A stretch of DNA of 64,000 nt from Kuschelorhynchus macadamiae (lineage: Eukaryota; Arthropoda; Insecta; Coleoptera; Curculionidae), in contig JAUTXW010000584.1 of assembly GCA_030620095.1 (NCBI GenBank), positions 1,010,501 through 1,074,500 on the forward strand, read 5' to 3'. The stretch's first letter is position 1. Each line of letters starts with the position of its first letter. The translations under genes were made by a program, and so were the position numbers. The notes under the pieces were generated by a model that saw only the letters and a program-made list of their open reading frames with translations, ran no database searches and was not told the DNA's origin. Below are positions 11,020 through 23,940 of this stretch, one piece after another.

Positions 11020-11946
11020 GAAATTCCTATAAAACGCTACTGGTACCTGTTTTATAGGTATAATAATGCTAGAATTTCGTTATAATAATTATTCAGTTCT
11101 AAAAAGTCAAATGGATTTAAAAAACACTCTACAATATTGTCAAAAAGCAACACTGTCCATTTGTGCCGCTACTTTCTCCCAAAGTGAGGTTAGGATGGAA
11201 TATAAAAAATCGTTTCGGTGAAAGACTCTAATTTATGTAAATCAAGTAACGAGATTGAAAATTTTTACGTTTTATTATACTTTCTGTAGTTTTCAATGTT
11301 CAAAGCATAAAAATATGCAAAAACATGATATTTTAGGAATGAAATCAACTGTAAGCTTTTTTAGACTCCTGTATATTATAATTGTATTTTTTCCTGATTG
11401 TAATAAATGAGAATAATACAACAATCAGTTTGATGTGAGCTATCACTGGTGATTTAGGATTTTTTTTGTAAAACCATCTACAAATTTTTGAAAATCCCCT
11501 GTATATTCCGAAAAAATGGCAATTTCAAAAAACGGGAGAAATTGTTTTTTTGTATCTAATCATAGATTATTTTGGTGTATATGACAATAAATAAAATATT
11601 GTTTTGTAAAAAATATCGTTAAATAAAATTTGGAAAAAAATGCAGAGTTTTAGTTTACACCCTGTACAAACCTTTTCCCATCATATCTGGCGATCCACCA
11701 GTCGAGTTTGTAATCTACACACCTTGAGTAAGCTGACGTCGAAAACCGCATTTCAATTTAGCTTACCGTTTTTGAAATATCGAACGTTAAAAATACCCCA
11801 AAAAATTACGTTATGCAGTTCGAGTGTCCAGCAGGTTATTTATATCAGTTTATATCATCTGCTGATGATGCTAACTTGGTTAGCGAAACGCGTGTCCAGA
11901 CCGTAACAAGTTGTGGTGTAGTGTGGTTAGAACTCTTGTATTTTGA
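11020..11946. repeat. Right inverted arm (~930 bp) of the hammerhead-bearing element
   Basis: Mirror partner of 7548-8485, ending with GGTTAGAACTCTTGTATTTT near 11927-11944. Similarity to the left arm is high with a few small insertions, for example a TTATTTATATCAG duplication near 11836. Confidence 0.85.
11840..11915 (+). ncRNA. Type I hammerhead ribozyme, copy B
   Basis: CTGATGA (11862-11868), stem II GCTAAC (11870-11875) with TTG loop and GTTAGC (11879-11884), GAAAC (11885-11889), GCGT loop, GTC (11894-11896). Stem II is a perfect 6-bp helix, one pair longer than copy A. CTG before the core pairs with CAG after GTC. Confidence 0.75.
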
Positions 11947-14900
11947 TCTATCTTCCACTACAGGTTCCAGTATTAGGACCTGACAATAAGTGTTCAATAA
12001 CAGACAGGTTAGTCAAGAACGGCGAAGAGAGGCAGGTTAGTCAGGAACAGTTACATTTTCTGTTTCGTAAAGGATACTAAGTTGTTTTGCCAAGAAATTG
12101 ATTAATATCAAACACTGGGTGATTCCAAAAAGTTTGGTTGTGATATGTTACTATATGTAAGATGTAGGTTTAATAATTAAAGTGATTTGGGTAAAGAGTT
12201 GATAAAATTGTATCAAAGCCGTTTCTGATCTAATAAAGAAAAATAAGAGGGATCTATAACGGGCTTAGTGGAGCCTAGGTGTCTTCCCTTTATAACAGAA
12301 TTATACAATTATATCACTCTACCAATCAGAAGTTAAAAAAGTCTTATTGTAACAAATTAATATATCAAAGATTATTGGTTTCATATACATATAATTTTAT
12401 TACTTCCAAATATTCGACGAATCGTGATGTAAAAATTAAATTCCCGTTAAATTCATTTGCGCGTATCGATATGAAAAATGATGTCAAATTTGAAGTGTGA
12501 AATATTGAAAAATCATGCGCTAGTCGATATATCAAACTTATATTGATTGACTGAAGCAATATGCATTGTATCAACAAAATCATAATATTTCAGCTTTTGA
12601 TTGGCGTGTTTTATTATCCCTTTATTGAAAAGTGTGAATTGGAAAACTGGTTGCAAATAGGTTAAACATTAAATGTAGGTTAGTTCAGTATCTGGATATC
12701 CTTACAAAATAATTTGAAATTTCTAAATTACAAGTGCCGGTAAGCTGCAAATTTATGTTCAAAAAATCAAAAATATTAAAATTTTGACTTAAAGGACCTA
12801 AAAAGATTTGTTATTTTCTTATTATTTGAAAGTAGCTTTGCGGCAATATCAATTTAACACGAATTTATTAGTGGGCCTTCGATAAACATTATTATAATAA
12901 ATTTTTAAATTTTGACATACAAATGGCGAAAAGTTAAAGATTTATTAACACTTAACAGCCATAAATAATATGTCAAAAAGAATAAATCTACAGATAGATC
13001 CTATAGGAGACACAAAAAAAACTTTAAATACAAAAGATGTAGGATTTTATTGTTCCTTCGTTTAAAAATACCAAACTAATAAAAAAATTATAAACACTAG
13101 AAATATGACGAAGCCAGGGTAAAATTGGTCTCTCTTGACCCTTGTCAATATTCCAAGTAACGTTTTTTAATAATTTCTAATAATCTTTAATTATTTCTAG
13201 ATAAAAAATCACGAATAAAAAGAAAAAACTATTTCTCTTGATCCAAACATTTTTTTTCGCATTTTGGATTTTAAAGAATTTAACGTTCATTCGTGTTTAT
13301 TGCCTTGTACATGTGTGTTTGTTTATTTTTAAAATTATATCTAAAAAATATTACTAAAAAATGAAAAACATGCTTAGTAGTTTTTTTTTACTTTTAACTA
13401 GAGAGTATATTCAAATGTATGAACATTCAGTGTTCTGGTCTTGTGGACTAATGATTCCTAAAAAACACAAGTTTGAATTAACCGAAGTTTCCGTTCAACA
13501 TTGAAATGTCCTTATTAAAAATATCATCACTAATATATTCGTTATTTATATTATCTAAATTACCATGCACCATAAACGAAATATTTTATATCAAATAATA
13601 AAATACGTAATTCTTATTTATCTGAATTTTATTATAATGTATTGTAAGGCAATACAGCGTTTTATCACAACATAAATCGCTAAAAATACTACTTCAACAA
13701 ATATTCAGGAATCATGACATGCAAAACTATCACATCGCTTAAACGACGTGTAAAAATAGCTTTTACAAGCTTAATGTAAATAAAAAATCCACGTGCACTT
13801 AAATAAAAAATGAGGTCAGCCGGAGGTTCAAAGCCAGGCTAGGGAAGAAGCATGCCACATAGAAGATGCATAAAATGAATGTTGGAAAAGCAAAAAAGGA
13901 TGAAAATGCTATTTAAAATTTCAACGGTATTACGGACAATTTTTCTTTTATGGGCTAGCATAAGATTTAATTTTTCCGGTCTGAAGAATCACGCTCTGTT
14001 CTAGATTTTAAGCATTCAAGCAGTGACATTTGCAGGTTTCATGTTCTCGTGTTACGGAATTTGTTAAAAGTATATTTCAACGCAAAATGTTTGAATTAAT
14101 TGAAAAACAATTAATTGTAATGTTTGGTAATGGTGAAAGGCACAGTGGGCGCAACACCATTTAATAAATTCATCGTGTACCAAATTATTAAGGTATTTTT
14201 AAAATTTGAATATAGCAAAAGAAGAAAATAAAGATATGCCTAAAAGTTAGAGATACTGGAAATGTGTGCCCACATTCAAACTAAACTAACTGCCACTTGA
14301 ATTGCGTCAAGACAATTTTTTTGTAAAATTGAAAGACCTCTAACTTTTAAACTAAGACAGCTATTAAGTTGCGGTTAAAAGGAGATTCTGAAGATTTTTA
14401 TCTCAGTGCCTACACCTATATTTTATTACAAAGTGTCATAAAGTTATCTACACGATGATAAACAAAAGTCGTTTTTTTTTGCACAACTTTGACATTAGCG
14501 AGAATCTACCAAAATGTTTTTGATTTTTTTTTCTTAATTTTTAAGCTCAATAAGTCAATATCAAAAAAGTAATTTCTCAGTTTTTTGATATTTGTTTTAT
14601 AGCGAATTCTACAGGTTGATTTCTGGAAAAAGTCATTTTCTACGCAATTTTTGACCCTATTTCTTGGAAAGTTACGAAACCTCTAATAAATTTTGGTGAT
14701 TCTTTATGCTGCTAGAAAAAAAAGCAAGCCAAATTTGTAGTCGAGTATTACCTGGCCAGTGCCAGAGTCGAGTCTTTTCGGAACGAGGTCGGGTTAAAGT
14801 GAATTTTGATGTTTTCAACTTTACAATAGACTGTTTTTTATTTTCCACAAACTTTTTCGTACGTTGTGTCTATACCTCGAAAAGTTTTTTGTTTTTTTCA

Positions 14901-16513
14901 ATACCTCAACCATAGACGGCCGCGGCGGTAGGGTGTTTTGCATGGGGTCACAATTTTGATAAATATTAGATTACATTTTGCATTCTATATTTTACTATCA
15001 AAAAATAAAAGGACTGATTTAAAAAAATATATAGAATCAAGTCAGCGGCGTACCACGAGGTCAAATTTTAATAAAAAAGGGATAAAAACTCGAAATAATT
15101 TAAAAAAATAGACTAATTGCAAAAATATTTTTCTGTGGCCAGGTAAAGGCCATTACGTACGAGACATTATTCTCTCAAAACATTTCTTAGTTGAAAGTCA
15201 TTGGCGTACGCATGTGCCAACTTTAATTTGGTATGTAATTACAACGGTATTTCTTAACGCAAATGATCAAATAGGACAGTTTTTTACGAATTTGGAATAG
15301 TCCCTTAAAAATAGACCCTAATTTCTGATTTATTTAGTTTTAGCTACTTATTAGGGTATAATTTTCAGTGGCGTAGCAAGTACTTGAAATAAGTACAAGT
15401 TTTGCAATTAAAATATTGACTTTATTAGCAGCAATATAACAAGAACAAGACAACAGAAAACAATTAATCAATAAAATGTAGATTAACGTACCACTAGAGA
15501 GAAGGGATAAGTAATTCTTAGTATACCTAGAAGTTTGCAAAGTATAATAAATAACCAAGGATACCAGACAAAGTATTAAATAATAAGTTTGTATATTTTA
15601 ATTCATTGTTTTATTAAATTATATGCAATCATTGAAAGGATACTTGTTTTTTGCACATTAAATCTAAGAAAATTTAACTTGATGCCTTTTATTAACTTGG
15701 CTCACCCTTAGACACGTATATTTCTCTATCGACGAACTTGAATTTGTGCACACATTTTCAATATCCCTAACTTTTGTGCGTGTGAGTGTTTTAAAAGTTA
15801 AAAACAGTTATCAACATGATTTTTTTAAAATTTATAAACAGAATTAGAGACAAAATCTATAAATACACAAAACTCGTTCTGACTGACCGATGTCTTTAAA
15901 TTTTTAATTTCACATCGTTTAGAATGGTAACTAACTACTTAAGGAATACTAGTTTTAAAGCTACGCAGCCTCTTATGTACTAGTCGTGTTCTGGTTTAAA
16001 ATAACCTCCCTAAACGCCATAGTTCAAGTAACCAAGAGAGGGGAGACTTCACCTATCCCTCACAGGACTTGTATAGGAGATTGCGGCTTCAGAATTAGTA
16101 TTTATTATACATTTATATTATACTCTTTATTATAAACTTACAAACAATTATGATTATACACTTAAAAACAACTGGAGATAGTTCCCATTCAAAATGGCGT
16201 GAAATGGAAAATACAAAGGAATGCAGATCAGACAAAATAAGTTTAGTAAACATTCTACATTATCTACCATTTTTATAAACATTTGTAAACATATTTTAAA
16301 ATGTGACTTTCAAAATCAAAAGTTTATAGAAAATACGACATGCCTTGAACGCATTCCTAAGAATAATTAATTCATGGTTATAACAGATGTGAGAAGATAT
16401 AAGGAAATAACCAATTTAGTTTCATATAGGTCCTTGATACAAAGAAAACACTTTTTGCAATAAAATTTTTGATACAAAAATGTTACGACTAACGCAAAGA
16501 TGTCTTGACATGC
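11947..16513. other. Long AT-rich stretch without a recognisable gene
   Basis: No coding motif was found on either strand. The only local structure noted is a near-repeat of CAGGTTAGTCAAGAAC around 12005-12050. Confidence 0.5.
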
Positions 16514-16965
16514 TGCAGTGACTATGAAAAAGCTTTCGCCAAAGTTATACATCAAAAGAGACTCCAAGAGATTGGCATAGATCAGAAGAACATCCGAATT
16601 ATTAAAGAAATGTATTGGAATCAATCAGCAGATACGAAATGATCTAAAACTGAGTATGTCAGGTATGCAATTCATCCCCCATTCCCTTTAATGGGTAAAA
16701 AATTGTTCAGCTTGCATTTATGAGTGAAAGGCGAGGAATCAAGTTCCCATAACACAAGTTAATATAGCGACCATACAGTGTGTCCTAGATGATACCGTCG
16801 AAAATCTATAAATATATTTGGGATCCAACAAATTCGGAAAAGATTACTGATTAAAGATTAATATGGTCAAAACAAAGTTAATGTTTATCAGCCAACAGCG
16901 CTATGAAGTTACTCAATTGACTATCCAAGAAAATCGCTTAAAATATCTAGTGGAGAGATACACAG
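16514..16965 (+). pseudogene. Reverse-transcriptase relic of an RTE-like LINE
   Basis: 16514-16641 reads CSDYEKAFAKVIHQKRLQEI, then GIDQKNIRIIKEMYWNQSA. This matches the DYEKAFD.V.H..L...L...GID.KD.RII...YWNQ.A block of RTE-like LINE reverse transcriptases. The catalytic Asp of EKAFD is Ala here. Decayed text downstream (LDDTVEN near 16773, MVKTKLMFISQQ near 16862) fits the xADDTV and xxxTKxMxIS motifs. Frameshifts and deletions are extensive. Confidence 0.6.
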
Positions 16966-17647
16966 TAAAAAATTTTTTTGGTTAAAATGTTAATATATTT
17001 CATCTAAAACCTGGATGAATATTCTAGTCGTATGGCCCTGACTGAAATATGTTTGGAGAAATAAGTCCATAAATGCTGGAAAAAAAATTTATTGACAAGA
17101 AATTACTGGTAAAATATGACAATTTGTTTTCGAGGATGACTTTTTTAATTATCGATTTTTTGTAATTACTACATTTTTTTTTATAAAAATAACTATATTC
17201 GTTCTTTTATACGCAGATGCATAAAAGTTTTTATATCCTTAATTTGAGCACTCTTTTCTTCATTCAAACTGCATACTACAAATCGTCCATTTTATTTAAT
17301 AGTATTAACTGTATATTTGTTTAAAAGTGGTAGACAATGTATGATTATGAAAAGTACTTACTTGTGGGACACGAATTGTGCTTATTGTTGATTTAATCAC
17401 AAAATTTTGGTTTGTATAGTATATCTAGTCGTTAACAAGGGTAAACTGTTTGAGATACCCTTCTAGTTGAAATGTTGTGAATAAATCAGCAATAAGAAAA
17501 CGCAAGTTTGACAAGTTCTTTTCATTGTTTACTGCAGTAAATTTAAGAGTAGTTATAGGAGAATTTTTGACTGTGTTAAATATCGTGAAGTTAAAATTAA
17601 ATAAAAATAGCAAATAGGTTAAAAAAAGCTTATAACATATTCGCAGT

Positions 17648-17745
17648 AGAAATCATAGTTCTTGGAATTATACCGGGTCAAACTAGAATTACTGTCCGAC
17701 GTTTCTCAATTGACCAAAGCCGTGAAAGCTTTCATTCTGTATATT
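17648..17745 (-). repeat. Detached PLE1 terminal fragment
   Basis: Left part resembles the PLE1 3' edge at 2562-2612 (AATCAT.GTTCTTGG, then CCGACGTTTC). It then joins directly to text resembling the other edge at 5187-5212 (TTGACC.AGCCGTGAAAGCTT). The two PLE1 ends are thus fused with the body missing. Confidence 0.6.
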
Positions 17746-18139
17746 CGCCATATTTTATAGCAAATGTATGAAAACTGTTTTGCAAAAGTGTACAAGGTGC
17801 CCATTTATCTTAGAACCCATAAGAAAAAGATAGTAACAATACCTCAGTACCAGAGTTTCTTAGATTTATTAAATACATACGGCCGGTTGCAGAAAGCTCA
17901 ATTAAAGTTTAGAATGTTTAACGGAATGTCAAATTTGACTGCGAGTTCCTAGATTTCTATAAGGAGCTTGTTAAATCCGAAAGCTCGGTAAAATATTCAA
18001 AACAGTAATTAAGTTTTGTATAACCGGCTGTAAGTGTATTAATTTTTTTTGGTGAACAGGTGCCACCTTTTTGAAAGAAGATACCCTACTTATTATTACA
18101 AATTCAAAGATATACAGGATGTCAGGTCATGTTATGGCC

Positions 18140-18142
<3 letters not shown>

Positions 18143-18191
<49 letters not shown>
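18143..18191. repeat. (TA)n microsatellite
   Basis: About 49 bp of TA, followed by a poly-T run. It lies 400 bp from the PLE1 terminal fragment. Confidence 0.95.
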
Positions 18192-18199
<8 letters not shown>

Positions 18200-19756
18200 T
18201 TTTGTTAATCGTTAAATAGCGGACCTTTTTTATAATCATCACCTAGGTACTCTGACCTAACTCTATCAGATTTCTTTATTTGGCATCATCGCAAACAACT
18301 TTAGTATCCTTTCTAAGGGGAAGGAAGATAACCTTTTTAAAAATCTTTTCAGCTCTTTCAAAATTTTGGTGTGGTTGCAAGTTCCCTCCTGACTTCCTTG
18401 ACTATTTAAAAAATTGACTGTAGTTTGACTTCATGAGCCTGTATGGCTTAAACAAAATATTAAAATTTAAATAAAACATACCAGTCGGTTCAAAAATTAG
18501 AACCGAAAAGGTACTTCCTTGGGGCCCTGTATCTCCCTAAAAAGGTATCTTAGAATTTTTCTTTATTTAAAATACTAACATTTTTTTAATATCTCCTCAC
18601 AATTCCCAAAGGGGCTACATGCCTAACAGACACCCCTATTACAACTATGGAAATAAAAAATTATAAAAATTACCGTCTTGGAATTATTGAGTAGTTATCG
18701 TCAGTTTTTTTTTCATAAAATGTTTAGCTTTCCCTTAGGTTAGGTTGAGAAGATTATTTAAGAAAAATACATTGTTGCCCAATTTCATATTTTATGTCAC
18801 TATATTTTAAGCCAACGGTATGAATTTATAACAAATATTGCTTTAGAAGGAAACACATAATTAATTTTATTTATTTTTTGCATTTTTTATAATTTTTCAA
18901 ACGAAAAATCTTAAGAGAAACTTGCAAACAATTTTAAATTTACAGTGCAACTAACTCTTGCTGAATTTTGCTCAGATATAGTTTTGTTTTAGGGTCTCCC
19001 GAAAGAAATAATCTATAGTACTCATATCAGGACACCTTGGTGATCAGTAATGTAAAGACTCTACTGGAACAAATCTATTAGTAGTTCAGCGTAGTGTATG
19101 TGGATAAAAAACCGTAATACTAGCATTTTTGACTATCTGTTCGACTCTTTTTTTTTAGTTTACCTTGCACCGCTAGTGCTACAGTCTTAAGAAACTAGGT
19201 ATTACAATAAAATTACGTTTAGGTTAGCCTAACTCAACTGTAGTAAGTGTTACATTTAATTATGCATTCCATTGTGTTTTATACTGTTTAGTTTACAAAT
19301 ATATCGTCAATACACAAAGATACAACATTTAAATATTTTTTGGAACCAAAAAAAAACATAATAAATTACAAATTGACCATTTACTGAAACTAAACACAAA
19401 TAACTTTCAAATGCAGAATTACAACTCCATGTAAGTGTAGATCGCTGAAAATGTCTTGAATGGTTTTATTTAGATGTGTTACTATATAGGGTGTTCTTTT
19501 CAAAATAAAAGAGTTGATACCTGTGCACCAAAAAATCAAACATCTTTTATTTATAAAGATAAAATAAATTAAAAGTACATATGTGCAAGCGACTTTTCTA
19601 CCAGGGTCCAAAAAAAACATTTCTCTTTTTGGTTGTGAATTGATATATTTTCTGTATGACTATGTTTTGTTTCTGGAGATAGTTTTCTGGACGTTTATTT
19701 CCTTCTGGTAGTCTAAAAAGCAAATAAACTAGTTTTATATCAAACTAACTAAACTG
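18192..19756. other. Stretch without a recognisable gene
   Basis: No coding motif was seen. TATAGGGTGTTC near 19484 resembles a DNA-transposon end. Confidence 0.5.
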
Positions 19757-20030
19757 CTGGAACTTCGAAGTGCACCAAGGAAATTTTTACTGGAACTTCA
19801 AAATGATATATTTTCAATACGGATGAAGATTTTGAGTTACGGTTTTCTGCTTTTGTTTGTTCAATATCCATAGTAGGCAGCCCGATAAGGGTAGCGTGAG
19901 TACACCATAGCAACCGTCTTATATAAGACCCTGTCATTTTTTTCTTCGACCAGAAGAAAGAGAAAGAAGATTTTTCTTCTTTCTCTTTGTGCAACCAAAA
20001 TAATCTAGAGCTAGGTACGAAAAAAACAAT
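19757..20030. repeat. Left outer inverted arm
   Basis: Its reverse complement matches about 23650-23940. Shared words include GGTTGCACAAAGAG-type text, TCTTATATAAGACCCTGTC, and GAAGTGCACCAA/TTGGCGCACTTC. The two arms enclose a mariner-like element and a MITE-like repeat, so they are probably the ends of an older host element. Confidence 0.7.
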
Positions 20031-20061
20031 TTCTAGTGACTGTGAAATTTTTTGCGACATA

Positions 20062-22081
20062 ATGGAACACTCTGTATATTTTTACATTTTTGGATTCTTG
20101 AGACAATTCTGAATTAGAATGTGACATTTTAAAAACTTTTTACGCCTATTTGATTTCTTATAGCCATTTTTAAAATTGCATCTAGGTAGCCATGACCGGA
20201 CGCAAATTAATCTAAGGACCTGAAATGGTGACAGAATAATAAAATCGCTAGGTTTTAGTGATTAGTCTGATAGCTAGGAATAAGAGAAGTTGATAAAATC
20301 AAATTTTTGTGTCTAATTATTTTTTTTTCAAATGGCGACTCTTTTTAGACAAGCACTTTTCGAAAAGAGGATTTTTTTGCGAATCTAACGGTACTAACTT
20401 TTTTGCGATTGGATTAAAAATAAGCTCGAAAATTAAATATTACTAAGAAAAATACTCGATAATCAATTATTCGCTTTTATTAAGTGTGCCATGGATAGCC
20501 ATGCTGGATATTAAGTAGGATTTTTTGTTTTCATAGTGACACTTACTTATTCCTTCTGAGTAGACATAAGATTTCCTTATTACATCCAGTCCATCAGTAT
20601 TTTCCATATCTCGAGAATCGTTTTAGGCATCAATGGAGATAAACGTTCTTTAAGAAAAATTAATCATGAACTGGGTTTAACTCACGAATCAGCTAAAAAA
20701 ATACTAAAGAAACAGGGATATCGAGCTTTTAAGTACCAGTTACACTAACATTTGTATCCTGGCGATGGCGATAGACGGGTACTGTTTTGTGATTGGTTGC
20801 TCCAGAATTGTAGAATTGATCCAAATTTTATCAACTTTATCTTATTTTCTGATGAATCTAGATTTACTAATAATGGTATGTTTAACAAGCAAAACACTCA
20901 TTACTGGGCCCAAGAAAATCAGCATGAAACATGAAAGTTTCAAGAAAGGTTTGGTGTCAATGTCTGGGCTGGTGTCGTTGGTAACAGAATAATTCAGCCA
21001 ATTAACAGGGGTTAGGTACTTAGGCTTTTTCCAAAATGAAATTGTGCAACATCTTAATGATCTACCTTTAAAAGTTTTACGCCGAGTTTACTTCCAGCAA
21101 GCTGGAGCACCACCTCACAATACCAGAGAAAATTTTAGTATAGAACATTTTAATAATAAAGTTATTTCAACCAATGGTCCAATACGGTGGACCGCCCGTT
21201 CACCGGATCTCACTATTCTCGATTTCTTTATTTGAAATTATGTTAAAGAAAGAGTCTATGTAATAGCCCCAGCCACTCTTGAAATCTTAGAAGAAAGGAT
21301 TGTACGTGTATTAAAAAGTATTACGCCTCAAATGCTGCACAAAGTGTTAAGAGAAGCAATTGAACGAGCGGAAACGTGTCCTGAACAAGGAGGAATGCAC
21401 TTTGAACAACTACAGTGAACTTAAATATAGTGCTTTTACATTTTACAGCCTTATTGAAGTTAGTTGAAGTTATATTTTTGTTTAATACTCTGAACTACTT
21501 GTTAGCCAAAGATACAGATTTGCACGCCTAAATTTGTTAAAGAGGGGCAGCAGAAATCTATATAAAAAATGCTGTTCCGAGCATTAGGCGCATAGGCATG
21601 CATTCTTTTCATCAACAGAGATAGGCTGGGCAGACTTTACAAAACATGACGCATAGATAGATCCAACGTAAGTAATCTTGATCAACCAACTATCACAGTT
21701 AAAAATCCTACTCAATATCTAGCGTGGATATCCATGGCACACTTGATAAAAGTATATAATTGATTATCGATTATTTTTCTTATTAATATTCCTCTTTTCA
21801 AAAAGTGCTTGTCTAAATAGGGACGCTATTTGAAAAATGGCACACACAAATTTGATTTTATCAACTTCTCTTGTTCCTAGCAGACTAATCACTATAACTT
21901 AGCGATTGTGTTATTCTGTCATCATTTCAGGTCCTTAGATTAAGTTGCATCCGGTCATGGCCACCTAGATGCAAATGGCTATAAAAAAATCAAGTAGGCG
22001 TAATTTTTTTTTAAAATGTCACATTCTGATTCATGAATTGTCTCAGAAATCCAAAAATGTAAAAATATAGAGTGTTCCAAT
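20062..22081 (+). mobile_element. Mariner-like transposon with long terminal inverted repeats
   Basis: The ends are ATGGAACACTCTGTAT and its inverse near 22081, each flanked by TA (20060-20061 and 22082-22083), the expected target duplication of the Tc1/mariner superfamily. Left TIR about 20062-20527, right TIR about 21698-22081; the left arm has about 80 extra bases. The transposase lies between them on the + strand. Length 2020 bp. Confidence 0.8.
20600..21418 (+). pseudogene. Mariner-like transposase, broken
   Basis: Readable order: ITHESAKKIL-like helix-turn-helix end (HELGLTHESAKKILKKQGYR), LYPGDGDRRVLFCDWLLQNC, ILFSDESRFTNNGMFNKQNT (first Asp), GVNVWAGVVGNRII, then in another frame RRVYFQQAGAPPHN and RWTARSPDLTILDFF. 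The C-terminus (EQGGMHFEQLQ) is present. The second catalytic Asp (QQDG in relatives) is Ala, and there are stops near 20746, 20932 and 21233 and a frameshift around 21000. The N-terminal DNA-binding part is missing or too decayed to read. I count 39 residues between the QQAG Ala and the LDFF Asp, two fewer than in the relative at 58829-59959. Confidence 0.8.
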
Positions 22082-22828
22082 TAAAAAATCGAAACTGGAG
22101 TCATTTCCGGTGAAACCGGAAGTGAGCGGACAGAAATGAATATGTGAAAACTCTCCTCTTTATGTACAATTTACCTATACGAAATATCGTTCTGACACAT
22201 CAAATACTTTAAAAGTTATGGCCTGTCTAATAGATTCGGTGACACCCGGTATACCTATCAGATTATGAACACTATTGGCAATGGATACAGGGTTCACCCA
22301 AAAGTAAGAGGTAGACGTTAAATAATGATTAGTTGGGTTTGGTTTTTTCTATCAATCTGGACTTCGATGGCGCATTTAATGCCACTTATAGTTTTAATGC
22401 CACTTATAGTTTTTACCAAAACAGTTTTTTTACATTTGAAATTTGCTCTAGTTCTTTCAGATATCGCCTTTAATTTAAAACAGATTTTTTAATATAAAAT
22501 GAAAAATGACCTTTTATCTTTGATATAATTCTCTTTTGTCCAATAAAACACACTTTCACAAATTATTTTTGATAATACAGACTTACTTAAAACTGTTTAA
22601 CCATCATTTTGTATTAACTGAGAATATGTTCCAATAATACAGTGGATAATAAAGGTATACTACCTACCTTCCGGAGCAGTAATTTAACATCGTTAAAGTT
22701 TAGAATCGGTAGAGTTTTTGGTGCACCATGTATACAATATTCATGGTGGAATACTTAAGGGTACCAACCCTGTTCATAACCTGATAGACCATACTAAATC
22801 TGATTGCCATAAGCGGACTATTCGTCGC

Positions 22829-23632
22829 TGGAAATACGAAGTGGCGTAACTCCATTTTTGCTATTTTTCAGGAGACACATTTTGGTGAATATTGCATTGC
22901 CTATGCACTGAATGTCGTTTGCTATAACATATTGCAAATGGTTTTTAAAAATTCACTACATTAGGTACTTTCTTTAAAAAGATACTTTTTTTACAAAAAA
23001 GTGTATTTAAAAAAATATATAGAGTTTTGAAAGAGATACGCCTCTTTGTTTTTTCTTATTTTTATCTATTATTAGAAATACATGACTTACGCCTACTTGT
23101 CTAGTGACCACAGAGCAATGTATTGTTAACAAAAACTCAATTTTATAAATTTGGTTATCGAATAAAATAGTAACTGACTAATTTTACAAAATATTAAAAT
23201 AACTAAAATAATTTTGAGAGATACGCCTGTTTGTCTTTTCTTATTTTGAGTGGTGAGTTACGCCTTCTTGTCTAGTGGTCAAGCATCAATATAGTGTTAA
23301 CAAAAACTCAATTTTATAAAAAAATGTATTGAGTAAAACAGTAATTAACTCTATCTCTAACTCTAAATAAAAATATAATAATATTCAAAATATAATAATA
23401 AACAAAAAAGAGGACGTATCTCCATCATCGTGCCATATAAGCGAGATTTGAAAAAACGAAGAGGCGTAAGTCGATTTACGCCTGTTTGTTTTTTCAGCAC
23501 TTTTAAGAAAAGGAGATCCGTCCACATATTTTTGCCATATTCTATTAACTATAAGGAATAGAGATACTTAACTCGAAATGGTCATTTTTCGACTTCCGCC
23601 ATTTTTCGACTTTTGTATTTTCAGCGACGTAT
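22829..23632. mobile_element. MITE-like repeat with CGTCGCTGRAAATAC ends
   Basis: The left edge CGTCGCTGGAAATACGAAGT (22829) is the inverse of text ending at about 23632 (TTGTATTTTCAGCGACG). No transposase inside. It contains two copies of a ~190-bp unit (about 23030-23215 and 23218-23370), each with TACGCC...TTGTCTAGTG and GTTAACAAAAACTCAATTTT, and a hairpin at 23450-23496. Confidence 0.6.
23450..23496. repeat. Hairpin with GGCGTAA stem
   Basis: GAAAAAAC...GGCGTAA-GTCGAT-TTACGCC...GTTTTTTC forms two nested helices. The same TTACGCC / GGCGTAA word occurs repeatedly through the surrounding MITE-like repeat. Confidence 0.6.
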
Positions 23633-23649
23633 TTTTTGAAAATTAATTG

Positions 23650-23940
23650 TTTTTTTGAACCTAGCTCTATATTATTTTGGTTGCACAAAGAGAAAAAGAA
23701 ATCCTTCACAGTAAGAGTTCTGGTCGAATAAACTTTTCAAAAAATGAGAGGGTCTTATATAACACCTTGTATAAGATGGTTGCGATGGAGTCCTGAGGCT
23801 GCCCTTATAGGGCTGCATACTCTAGTAGTTGGTCAAACAAAGGCCGGAAACCGTAACTCAAAACGTCATCCGGATTGAAAACATTTCATTTTACATTTCC
23901 AGTCAAAATTTCATTGGCGCACTTCAAAGTTGCAGCAGTG
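23650..23940. repeat. Right outer inverted arm
   Basis: Partner of 19757-20030; see that entry. Confidence 0.7.

Noticed and set aside
12279..12583. Small overlapping frames of about 72 codons on both strands
   Set aside because: No recognisable motif, no codon bias and no neighbouring signals.
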